Shown in pieces: positions 47,871 through 58,800 of a DNA stretch of 64,000 nucleotides. The stretch's first letter is position 1. The number at the start of each line of letters is the position of its first letter. The notes under the pieces are model-generated. The model was not told where the DNA came from and searched no databases. It worked only from the letters and a program-made list of their open reading frames with translations. Made by a program: the position numbers and the translations under genes. The stretch spans positions 44,599,140-44,663,139 of the forward strand of contig OY978526.1 of the NCBI GenBank assembly GCA_963854835.1. Reading direction: 5' to 3'. The DNA comes from Megamerina dolium (Eukaryota > Arthropoda > Insecta > Diptera > Megamerinidae).

Positions 47871-48099
47871 TCTCAAATTCTTTGTGTTTCTCGGCCTTTA
47901 GTTCTTTTCATATATTATTTTCAAAAAATTTTAAGCTTTATATGTGCTCTTTTTGAATAGAACGGTAGTTATAAGAGCGGTAGAGATACGAAATCAAGTC
48001 ATTGCAAAAATAAAATATTAATGCTGAATGAAACTAAAACTATAAAATTTATAAAATTAGGTAAAAAATAATCGAGATGAAAATATAATTTAAAAATGG

Positions 48100-48838
48100 C
48101 CTTACAGTCGGCTGAGGCCGACCAAATTATACCCTGATATGTAGAGGTATATATAAAAAGTTTGCTCGTATATCCATCCTTTTCTTCCACTACTTTGTAT
48201 AGGAGCTATATTGAGAACCAGGCTACCTCACCAATTTTTGAGGAATAATTTCTGCCTATAATACTAAACTACTTAGGTTGTAATGGGTTGACCTAGGCGT
48301 ATTATTTAGTAAGTTATGGGTGTTTTAATGTTTAAGATAAATCCGAGATTTTGTACGGAAGCTATATAAAAAGTGGGCGTGGCTTATCTCTTTCTTGTAT
48401 ATCTAATTAATTTTTCAATATCAATCTACTCCTTAAATTTGGTTGTCCTACGCTGAATAGTTTGTAAGTTATAGCGGTTAAAATTTTTTTTAATTTTCCA
48501 AACTTTGTATGGTAGCCCCATTAAGAAATGGATGTGGCATGTTGCTTTTATGTCAGATTATTTTCGACTACCATATTAGCCGAAGTATTAATTATAATTG
48601 TTCTAGACAGAAGGATGCAGAAGTTACAGCTATTTCAATTAAAAAATAATTCTGTCATTTTGTATGGCGGTTACTATAAACAGTGGGCCTGGCAAGTCCA
48701 TTTCCTGTGAGTCTAGTTGCTCATACAATACTAATCCACACCTTAAATCTCGTTATTCTCCGATGAATAGTTTGCAAGTTATAACCGGTAACATTTTTTT
48801 TTTTCATTTCTGCAACTTTGTTTGGTCCTACGAGCCGG
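48100..48838 (+). repeat. 155-bp-subunit repeat family, copy B, truncated
   Basis: Starts with the hairpin end ccttacagtcggctgaggcc, then aaattataccctg, a T/A-rich segment, and several subunits with the GTGGGCGTGGC-like word (48374, then 48530 and 48683 altered) and TTTGTATGG words. It stops in mid-subunit near 48838 and lacks the GTCCGTCCG-bearing end. Confidence 0.75.
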
Positions 48839-49130
48839 ATACAGATGAGCATATAGAATTTGTATCAATGTCCAAGTAAAGGTGCTTTGAAAGCGATATG
48901 GCCGCATAACAAAAATAAAATTTGAAAAATACAATATTGTGCGAAACAATGTTCGAAAAAACAGGCAAACCTATTTTTATGACTAATTTATTTAAAACAA
49001 TACTAGTAGGTAGTTATATTTCGGGAATACTGGCAATACTGTAACGTTGGCCATATTCTACCGTATATGTATTTACTTAGAACATTTTGAGACTCGGACT
49101 CTATTTTTTTGTGTGTTTACATCGATGAAC

Positions 49131-49442
49131 TTAATTCTTAATATGAAGTACCCTTAAGTACTGACTAACTTCGATCGTGAAAATCAGCTGTTTTGCGAGA
49201 AAGCTTCCATGCAGTGCATGAACTGATAACGTAATATCATTATGTGACTTACCGTGGAATTGATACAACCGATCTGTAACGCTACCAGTTTTTTCAAATA
49301 ATCGTATCCATCTTGATATCATAGATTTGTTGATATTTAATGATTTTGCAATGTCATTCTGTGGTTTTCCTTCCTTAAATAACGATATAACCTTCATCTT
49401 AAATTGATGACTATAACGGACACGTTGCATTTTGGATTTCAA
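49131..49442 (-). pseudogene. Tc1-like transposase N-terminal helix-turn-helix
   Basis: A 103-codon frame whose first about 55 residues form a paired-like helix-turn-helix: QRVRYSHQFKMKVISLFKEG, KPQNDIAKSLNINKSMISRW, then FEKTGSVTDR. After this the Tc1-family pattern is lost, and no catalytic D, D, E region can be found before the element ends at 48932. It is therefore an internally deleted remnant. It could still encode a short DNA-binding peptide, but no evidence supports expression. Confidence 0.6.
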
Positions 49443-49735
49443 TATGTTTGAAAGAACTGTGCGCTAAGAAAGACTTTTTTGTACTGAGTTAGATCAATGT
49501 TAATGCACAAAGCAGAAAAAACTCCGAAAAAGATCCGTTATTTTCTGAACAAAGAAATATCGAACACCTTTGCACTCCGAGTTGCTTAAGTTTTGCACAG
49601 ATGAAATATGAGTATAATTTGTTTTTTGTTGTTTACAGTTAATTTCGTAAGAATACCGAACTTTTGTTGTTGTTGTTGTTTTTTATGTATTTAATGAAGG
49701 AACAAATAAATATTAAAACATTCAATCTAAGCGCT

Positions 49736-49741
49736 TTTATT
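49736..49741 (-). promoter_or_regulatory. Candidate polyadenylation signal for the channel gene
   Basis: AATAAA on the minus strand, 76 bases past the channel gene's stop codon and inside the Tc1-like terminal region. It is the first canonical signal downstream of the stop in that direction. Use is inferred, not shown. Confidence 0.4.
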
Positions 49742-49816
49742 TTTTAGTAAATTTGAAATCAATGAGAGCACTATGCCAGTTGCTTAAGTTTTGCACAATA
49801 CTGTAGATGTTGCCAA

Positions 49817-52800
49817 CTATGGGCATATATATAATTTTGTTACATCCCAATTGTCCTTCTCCTGCTCCACTATCTCTACATGCCGATTGAGTCGAATTAA
49901 TCTCTTTAATGCAGTCATAATGTACTTTGCAAGAAAATATACAAACTCACATATGGCGACAACTGAGAAACCAATAATTATTGAAGAGATATTTCCAACA
50001 GTACCTAGAGTATAGGCAAAAAATTGAAACACTTTAATGTTTCTGTAAACTCTACATATTAAATTATAGAAGTGAAAATATCGTATATTTAAAATGTGCT
50101 ACTTACATACTGCCTCAAACCAAGTGTTACCAACAGTACGACGATAATACTTGGCATGTTCTTCTATAAAATGTACACGCAACACAGAGATTTCATCCAC
50201 ATTGAAAGTATTGCTGTTCTGTTGTTGCTTTAAACTACGTATGTATATGTGGAATATATGGTATTAATAAAAAAACAAAAACATATACAACGTTAACATA
50301 ACATATGTAAGATGGCAAGCAGATACGATTAAAAATTTCGCCCAAGTTAACTTAATCGGCTTTTGTGTACCTTACTTACTTTATATTGGTGCTTGCCTGA
50401 TAGCGATCTATAGGCAGTGACATCAGTGATAGCTGATATTGTATATCATTACACGATGGCAGACATTGGGGACAGTAGAGTGCCTCCTCTATTTCACGTT
50501 CGAGGCCTACAATGATTTCACGCTGGGTGAGCACATTTTGCCATTTAACTGTGTGTGTGTTGGCGAATGTGTTAAATCGTAAATCGTTGTTCCATTAAAT
50601 ATTATTGTATTTCATTCAAGATGAGTAAATCTCGTGATTGTTTTCAATCAACTTACAGTTATAGTTCGAAAGACACGCCGTATGCTCCAGAGTACAGTAG
50701 ACAACGCCATCATCACGATTTACTAAATCAAGTGGCATATAGAAAGGTAAACAGCGACACAGAGCCATAATACTTCGAATACGACAACGTGTTATACAAT
50801 TTGCAAAACTATAGGAATTGCGTAAAAGTAATTCGGGATCTGGGGCTTCATCATCAAAATAACATTTTCGCTGAAATTAGAGGTCTGCTAATTTTTTGCT
50901 ATTCAATAATTTCAATTAGAAATTTGCACGTACACTTCTTGTCCCTAACGAGCGCAATTCTTCTGCTGTATCGACAATGCGTGCTCGTATCGATAAAAAA
51001 GATTCCTCATTGTGTGTGGGAAATACCTCCTGCGAACCAGATGATATATCGGGAAACTCATCGGGATTATGTATAATAACCATATAGCCTTCAATATTTA
51101 GTATGGGAGCAAAGTAATCGCTACGACTGTTATTCAGCAACACCGTCAAACCCAATTCGCTGTTAACGAAACTATTGCGAACAGAACGTTCACGATAGCT
51201 AAAAATGATGGCGGGCATTATTATGGGTTTCCATAATGCTAGTGTAATATTGAACTTACGAATCTTCTGAATTGAATGTACAACATGATCCATATACCGT
51301 GAGACTCTCCTGAAACGTGATGTTACTGAAACAATCCACCTCTTTGCCAGCCAGCATACATTGTAGTATAAAAGTATTACAGAGCGGTGAAAGCTATTTT
51401 AATAAAATGAAAGAAAGATGATTAAGTTGGATTTGGAATTGGCAATTGGCAAAAATTATAACAGTTGTCGACAATTATTACTATTTTTACTATTACTATC
51501 ACGTACACCAACCAAAGACGAGATAAAAAAAAATGAGTGATGAAAAAGTAGCGATATATCTCTATTTGATTGTAGCGCTACGCTCATTTTGTAATGATGG
51601 TCCTACGGGTACATCGGGCAACGTCTTCCGGTGGTGAGTGAGTGGCGAAAACTTCCTCGGTTATAGGTTGTATGTTTGAGTTGGGACCTGCCACATAAAA
51701 AACTTCCCCAATGAAAAATATCAGCATGCGTCTGATAAAGACGGCCCTTTTTGTTGATGAACCCCGCAAGCGGAATAAGGATCACGATTTACGGGTATGC
51801 GTCTGGAATGTCCGGTCTCTCTATCCAGCTGCTGGATGTCCTCCATAAATTTAAGGCCAACATCACCACTCTCCAGGAAATGCAATAGACGGGACAGGGT
51901 TGCACTAACAGATATTTATTACAGTTGCTATATGGAGAGACATAAATTTGGATGTAAATTTGTTGTCACTAAGACACTGCGGCATCATGTCTCATAGTTC
52001 ACACCAGTGAACCGACGTCTCGGGGAAGTTTATGACTTGGCGACTTTAATGACGGGGTGGGCAAGCAACTGTTGGAAAATTCAGCCTCCATTAGACTACT
52101 TCCAATAACGAAATGAGGTTGATTGAGCACAGCAAAAGACCCCGCCTACAAAAAAAAATATATATTTTCAGGCTCAAGAAAAGGGAGCAAGAAAGGCGAA
52201 AAGAGAGTCGCGTTGAATGGGTCTTACGGTAAACAAGGTCAAGAGAAGTACCTAGTATCAACAGACAAAGAGTCCCGGAAGCGAGAATGTTTCTAATTTT
52301 CTGATTTCACATGTAAGTAGTTGATTATATTTTCGATTGACGTGTTCGTCAGATAATATCACTTAGTTAGCGGTAATTGCGTTGTATACCACCAGGAATG
52401 TTAAACATTTCTTTTCTGTCTTGACTACTCGCAAATATTTTTACAAAAAACAATCGCTAATCAAATAAGACCCTATCGATACATAAGACCCTATCGATCC
52501 ATTACGAAAAAAAAAAATCTCCTTACAGTCGGCTGGGGCCGACCAAATTATACCCTGCATATGTAGATATATATATATAAAAGTTTACTCGAATATCCAT
52601 CTTTTTCTTTTATTTCCACTTTTTGAAAAACAATTTTTGCATATACTACTAATTTACACCCGAAATATGGTTGACTTTGACGAAGTACTTTGTATGTTAT
52701 GAGAGTTCTAAAAGGGATAATTTAAAGAAGAAGAAGATAATATAAAAAGTTGGCATGGCTTACCTCGTTCTTGTAAATCCAATTAATTTTTCAATATTAA

Positions 52801-55800
52801 TCCACACCCTAAATTTGTTTGTCCTACGTTGAATAGTTCGTAAGTTATAGCGGTTTAAATTTTTTTAAATTTTCGCAACTTTGTATGGTAGCCCCATTAA
52901 GAAGTGGGCGTGGCATGCTGATTTTTTGCCAGATCATGTACAACTACCATATTAATTAAGTATTAATTATAATTGTTCTAGACAGAAGATTGCAGAAGCT
53001 GCAGCTATTTCAATTTAAAAGAAATTCAGTCATCCTGTAGGGGAGCCACTATAAACAATGGACGTGGCTGGCCCATATCTTGTGGGTATATTTGCTCATA
53101 CAATACTAATCCCCACCTTCAATCTGGTTGTTCTACACTGAAGAGTTTGTAAGTTATGCCGGTTAAAATTTTTGTTTGATTTCCTAAACTTTGTATGGGA
53201 GCCCCAATAAGAAGTGGGCGTGGTACGCTGATTTTTTGCCAGATTATTTCCGACTACGATACTAATTTGAGTGTCAATTATGGTTATTCTAGACAGAAGA
53301 TTGTAGATGTTACGGCTGTTTCAATTTAAATGAATTTCAGTCATTTTGTATGGGGGCTACAATAAACAGTGGGCATGGCGCTCCCATTTCCTATGAGCCT
53401 AGTTGCTCGTACAATACTAACCTGTACCTTAAATCTCGTTGTCCTACGCTAAATGGTTTGTAAGTTATGGAGCTTAAAAGTTTTAGTTTAATTCCCTCGA
53501 CTTTGTATGGGAGACCCATGAAGGAGTGGGTGTGGCACACTGATTTTCTGCCATATTATTACCGACTACGATGTTAATTTAAGTGTCAGTTATGGTTATT
53601 CTAGACAGAAGATTGTAGAAGTTACAGCAGTTTCAATTTAAAAAAAGTACAGACACTTTGTATGGGAGCTACGCTAGAAAGTAGGCGTGGCTCAACCACT
53701 TTTGGCGAGGTTATATAGTAGTATAATATAAGTCTATGTGCCAAATATTGCTGTCCCAAGTGGTATATTATGTGAGTTATAGCAAGTTAATAATTTTGAA
53801 AATTTCGAGGTTAGTCGCTTTGAATGCTTGGTGTGGGCGTGGTTATTGACCGATCATGCCCAATATCAATCCCCTCCGTACCCTTGGATCATAGGTTACT
53901 TATGCCAAATTTCGTCAAAATAGCTCAATATTTACTCAAGTTATCGTGCGAACCAGCCAGGTGACAGACAGACGGACGGACGGACGGACGGACATCGTTA
54001 TATCGAAAATTTAATCGACGCTGATCACGAATATATATCTATGTCTATATCTCCGGAGATTCTTTCAAGTGGACACAAACATCTGACCGAAATGAATATA
54101 CCTTGCATATTGCATTATGCAGGGTATAAAAACCTTTTAAAATTAAGTTTAGTTTTGGCCTAGTGGCAATCGACAAAATTTTCGGGATAGTTAAATAACG
54201 CTTCGGGCAAATACGTAATTGCAGACTTCTAGACAAGCAAAATATATTTCACATCATTCGGGCTTGCGCTATATGGAAAACAAGAACGACATGAAGTTTG
54301 ATGACATTACGGACAAACCCGGAGTAATTGAAGATAAAACGCTATCTAGCTATTTGTATGGAGATGGAAAAACGGGAATGGTTTGTAATATCATTGTTGG
54401 TATATTTTTCTATTTAAAAAATAATACACAAAAATTAAAAATAATACAATATATAAATTAGGTAATGCTAAATCGCAGTATCTACAAATATAATATGCAA
54501 ATAAATAAAATGGGCTCCACGGTTTACATAACGGGTGAAACAGACAAAGCTGTCCATATCAAACTGTCATACTGTTTGCTTAAATTACCAACAGAGATTT
54601 CTGCCACTCAACTTCCCTTGCCTTTATTATCCTCATTCCTCTGGTCGCATATCTATCTTTCATTTAACATGATGCACTTTTAACGCTAAGAAGTTTACTC
54701 TCTACAGTTTTCTGTTCAACCAATTTTGTAGACTGCAATTTCATCAAGTTTTTAGAACAGCTTCTGTCACACTGTCCTCGTTTTGGATTCAGATGTATTT
54801 CATTCGATGAATAGGGAAAATATAATTATATTTATGAATATCCTTAGATGATTGTATGCTCTAAGCAAAAAAATGAATCTGCTTGTTTGGGGATCTATCT
54901 CCACAGCAGAGATTGAAGTTTTCGGATCCATAACATACTCTAGATTCAAATCTTTCTGCTCCGAAGATGATCTCATTTGTAATATGAAAAAATAAAATGT
55001 TTTAATTGTAATACTGTTGCGGCCAATGTATGGAGCTTATTTTTGTTGTTTGACTATGATCCACATTTTCTCTTTTGTTTGGATACTTTTCATGTTGTGT
55101 CAACAAGTTGGCGTAAGTAACATGTATAATCAATTTCAATGGCGCATGCAGTCATTGCGATGTTTGTAATTTTACTTAACATTACATTTACGCAGTGTTT
55201 TGAAATGTCTATAATTGTTCAAAAGAGTTAAACCAATTATTTGATAAAATATTTTCAACTATACTCTACTACTCACTTGTTCCACCTCCTTGATTGTTGT
55301 TTCTGTAAATTGAATCGCTGTTGCTGTTCTACCACTTGGTGAACAACTTCCATCTGGCATCCTGCATCTGAATGTAAAGTTAATTAGTTTGATAATTGAA
55401 TACTTTTTTTATGACTTACATACCTCTTTTAATTTATTTACCATTTTCAATAAATACAAATTCTTTTTAATTAACAAAATCTACATTCACTAAACAGATA
55501 CGCAATACCTTTTCGCGCTAAAAATAAGTTACTTGCCGAAACCTTGGTGAAATATTGACGGGGTGACAAAAAGAAAACCTATGATTCAAAGACACAGGTA
55601 GTTCCACTCGCTCCTTTTTTCAAATTGTATAATTAAAAAGAAATTCCAAAATATTAAAGTTTCACTTAAAATTTTTATGACGTTCCATAGAAAACATGAG
55701 TTTTGCGTCATATTAAATAAATAAAATAAATATGTGGCACTTATAAGCCGCGAAGGTCTCTTTGGCCAAGCTTGCTTTACTGTTGTGCGTGTTAAGTTTT

Positions 55801-58800
55801 GAACAGTATTAGAAGGGACTTACTTATTTTAGCCGGTGCCGAATGGCAGAACTCTTGCGGCATCACTTTTTCACAGAGTTCTTTCAGAAGCTTTTCCATG
55901 GCAAATTGTTACTGCCAGAAGAAGTGCTAATTCCTTGCCGACAGGTGGATACCGTTCGAAAGACAAATATTTTCGATATTAAATTTGTTATGCTTTAGCC
56001 GAGGATTGAACCCACGACCTACAGATCAGAATGCCAACGCACTAAGCACTGAGCTACGGCGCCCACGTGTCATAGTATATTTCTAAAGTTTGAAGTAAAG
56101 TTTTGTATAATCTTTCACTGTGAAAAAAAAAAATAATATTTAAAAGTATTTATTTACAAATCTTTTTAGCACGAAGATCTATATTATAGGTCACAAAGCT
56201 TGACTTTTGCGTCAACACTTCTCTAATAATATTGTACATCAACTTTCAAATTGAAATTTACATAAAATTTAATTTTGAAGTGATAAAATACAATGAGCTG
56301 CATTTTTTTCTAATACAGCAACTACTACAGTCCGTAGATATGGTCAATTTTAAAATCAACTTAAAGATAGAATCGACTTGCTTGACACATATTCTTCGCG
56401 GTCTGTCAAAAAAGAAACATTTTGATACCCACATTATGAAGACTAAATGCGAGGTCATTGTGAGCTTGCAAGGACTTTGACCTTGATCCACGCCGTCTAC
56501 GCTTGATCCATGTAGACGCTTCTGCCGCAAAATCTTTGGCTTATTATGTTCAGAAAAATAAGCTTTATGCGAAGCAATTTAATTTTTTTTTTCCTCTTGG
56601 TTCATGGCGTGCTATTCTGCATTTATGCTTAAGTGTTATCCCTGTGGATTTTGTGTGTTGTATTACCTTTCTTAGAAGATTTTCAATAAATAAATGGTAT
56701 TAAAATATAACAAATTGCCTTACAGTCGGTGGCAGTGGTGACACCCGGCCCAAATTATACCCTGCACATATATATATATACATATATATATATAAATATA
56801 TATAAAGGGTTTCCATTAGGGACATAACAATTTCGTATCTTTATATGAACGCACCCTTAAACTTTTTTAATCAACTGTCAATGTCAAATCGTTAGTTAAA
56901 GTCAACATTTTCATCATGGTAAAGTTCACTAACCAGCAACGTTTGGAAATTATTAAAAATTACTACCGAAATTCTGAGTCGGTGGTCGCAACTTTATGAG
57001 CGAAAAATCATCTTCAGCGATGAAGCTCATATCTGGCTCAATGGCTTTGTCAATAAGCAAAATATGCGTTATTGGTCAGCAACAAACCCACAAGTGCTTC
57101 TTGAGACACCGTTGCACCCGCAAAGAGTTACTGTTTGATGCGGTTTTTTCGTGGATGAAAACGACCGTCATGTTACTGTCAATGGAGAGCGCTATCGTGC
57201 TATGTTGGAAGAGATTATTTGTGGCCAGAATTGGATGTATGTGGTTTCAACAAGACGGTGCCACTAGCCACACAGCACACGTCACAATCGATTTAATGCT
57301 CAAAGACAACATCCAACGCGAAATTGCCAACGTTCCGGTAGAAATGTGTGCTAGAATGGTGGAAAATTGGGTCCAAAGAATCGACCGCTGTAAACGAAAT
57401 CGAATTTCATTCATAAAATATCCACAATAAATTTGAACTCAATATCTCAAATATTTCTGTGTTTTATTAATAGATAAAATTGTTATGTCCCTAATGGAAA
57501 ACCCTTTATATTAAAAGAGTTATAGCAAGTTAAAGATTTTGAAAACCCTGAGGATAATCGCTTTGAATGTTCGGTGTGGACCCAATATCATGCCCAATAC
57601 CAATCTTCTCTGCACCCATAGTTCGCAAGTTACTCATGCCAAATTTCGTCAGAATAGCTCAAGTTATCGTGCGAACCAAAGAGAAATTACGTATGTATAT
57701 TTTTACAAAGAATGAATATGACTCAGAAACAACAACGAAAACACGCAATTTTAAGAAACAATTCAAATGTTATCCTTTGGAATAGAGCAGAAATTCACCT
57801 TGATTCGCCGTTCTTGTTCTTCCAGTATGAAATTTTATAATTTTTGATCTGATCGTATACGTGAAAAGTTTATTTCAAAAGTGAATTCTAAAAGTACATT
57901 CTTCTATGATATTTCGATTTTTTCAAATGGTAATTTTCACTATTTCCAATCCCAAAGCTTTTTCGAAGCTATTTGAAGAGAAAGCAATTAAAACATTTTT
58001 ACAATCAGATCAAATTCGCCGGTTATCTATCTTTATATTTTTAGAAGATTTTTATATATAGAAAAAAATATAAAAGATGAGATTCTAAACGTAAAAGATT
58101 CTAACCCTGCCTAAAAGAGTAGCGAAATATTAATAAAGGGTTAGTGTGGTGACAAAAATTTGTTTTTCGAATGATTCCCAGAAATGAGTTTTGAAAAGGA
58201 AAATATTGTTCTGAATACACTCATAAAAAAGTTCGGTACCAATCGACTAACATGATTATGTCCATTTTATTACTGTCCGAATACGCACAACATTTATAAA
58301 TCTGTAATTATTTATTACGACTATTACCATAAACAAGCCTTTTGTTTTTCCAACCTATCGTATAAACTTTGTCAAGTTTTGTTCAATTTAACTATAGACC
58401 ACAAGCAAGCACAAGGATTTAATGAGGTTCAATGAAACATAATCAAAGTAATTATTAAATAAAAACAAAAATTCCTTCTAACATACGTATATTATGAGTA
58501 TTTCCCCTATCTAAACTTACCAATCTTAGATTTCTTCTTGTATCGTAGAAAGTTTCGTTGTCCCATGTGTCGTAAGTATCAAGAAAGGTCTGAAATTTTC
58601 TGTACTCTGTAAAATTATAATCTCTATTATATCGGCTATACACACTGCTCAAGTAGGCGATACGCTTTAGAAAATAATCAGTAGATTTATGCTCTGGATC
58701 TTTTTGGCTTCTGCAAAATAATAAACGTAAATATTGATTTTTGCAAACAATTGATTGACACCTTGAATATGAAGCATTGATAACTCACAATTCATTTGCA

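Larger units (their letters stand above)
48932..49803 (-). mobile_element. Tc1-like element, decayed, abutting the channel gene
   Basis: Inverted ends caatattgtgcgaaac (from 48932) and, complemented, cagtattgtgcaaaac (from 49803), bordered by TA at 48930-48931 and 49804-49805. A second copy of the subterminal word gttgcttaagttttgcac occurs at about 49581 as well as near 49778. This gives direct repeats within one end, as in IR/DR Tc1-like elements. At 872 bp it is too short for an intact element. Its right end lies 13 bp beyond the stop codon of the pickpocket-type gene. Confidence 0.65.
56715..57690 (+). repeat. 155-bp-subunit repeat family, copy D, split by a transposon
   Basis: The left part, 56715-56804, has the ccttacagtcgg end and aaattataccctgcacata. 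The right part, 57507-57690, has the distal segment (gagttatagcaagttaaaga ... aaatttcgtcagaatagctc ... gttatcgtgcgaacca). All 155-bp subunits between them are missing. A Tc1-mariner-type element occupies 56805-57506. Confidence 0.75.
51394..58520 (-). other. 7.1-kb transposon-filled third intron of the channel gene
   Basis: The other introns are 63-152 bp, so this one is expanded about fifty-fold or more. It contains a decayed RTE copy, two copies of the 155-bp-subunit repeat, a Tc1-mariner-type element nested in one of them, and a SINE. It also contains coding-like segments at 54227-54683 and 55277-55444. Donor is ttg|gtaagt and acceptor is aaaatag|ctt. Confidence 0.8.

Noticed and set aside
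49033..49042. caatactgta as the left end of the Tc1-like element
   Set aside because: It is in the wrong orientation for an inverted terminus. The properly oriented caatattgtgcgaaac at 48932 fits better.
50916..51293. A separate single-exon gene of 125 codons
   Set aside because: It is exon 5 of the channel gene read through into the preceding intron. Splice sites at 51198 and 50934 explain both ends.
53972..53993. Possible CRISPR-like short repeats
   Set aside because: It is a GACG microsatellite inside a transposon-like repeat, with no spacers, and the genome is eukaryotic.
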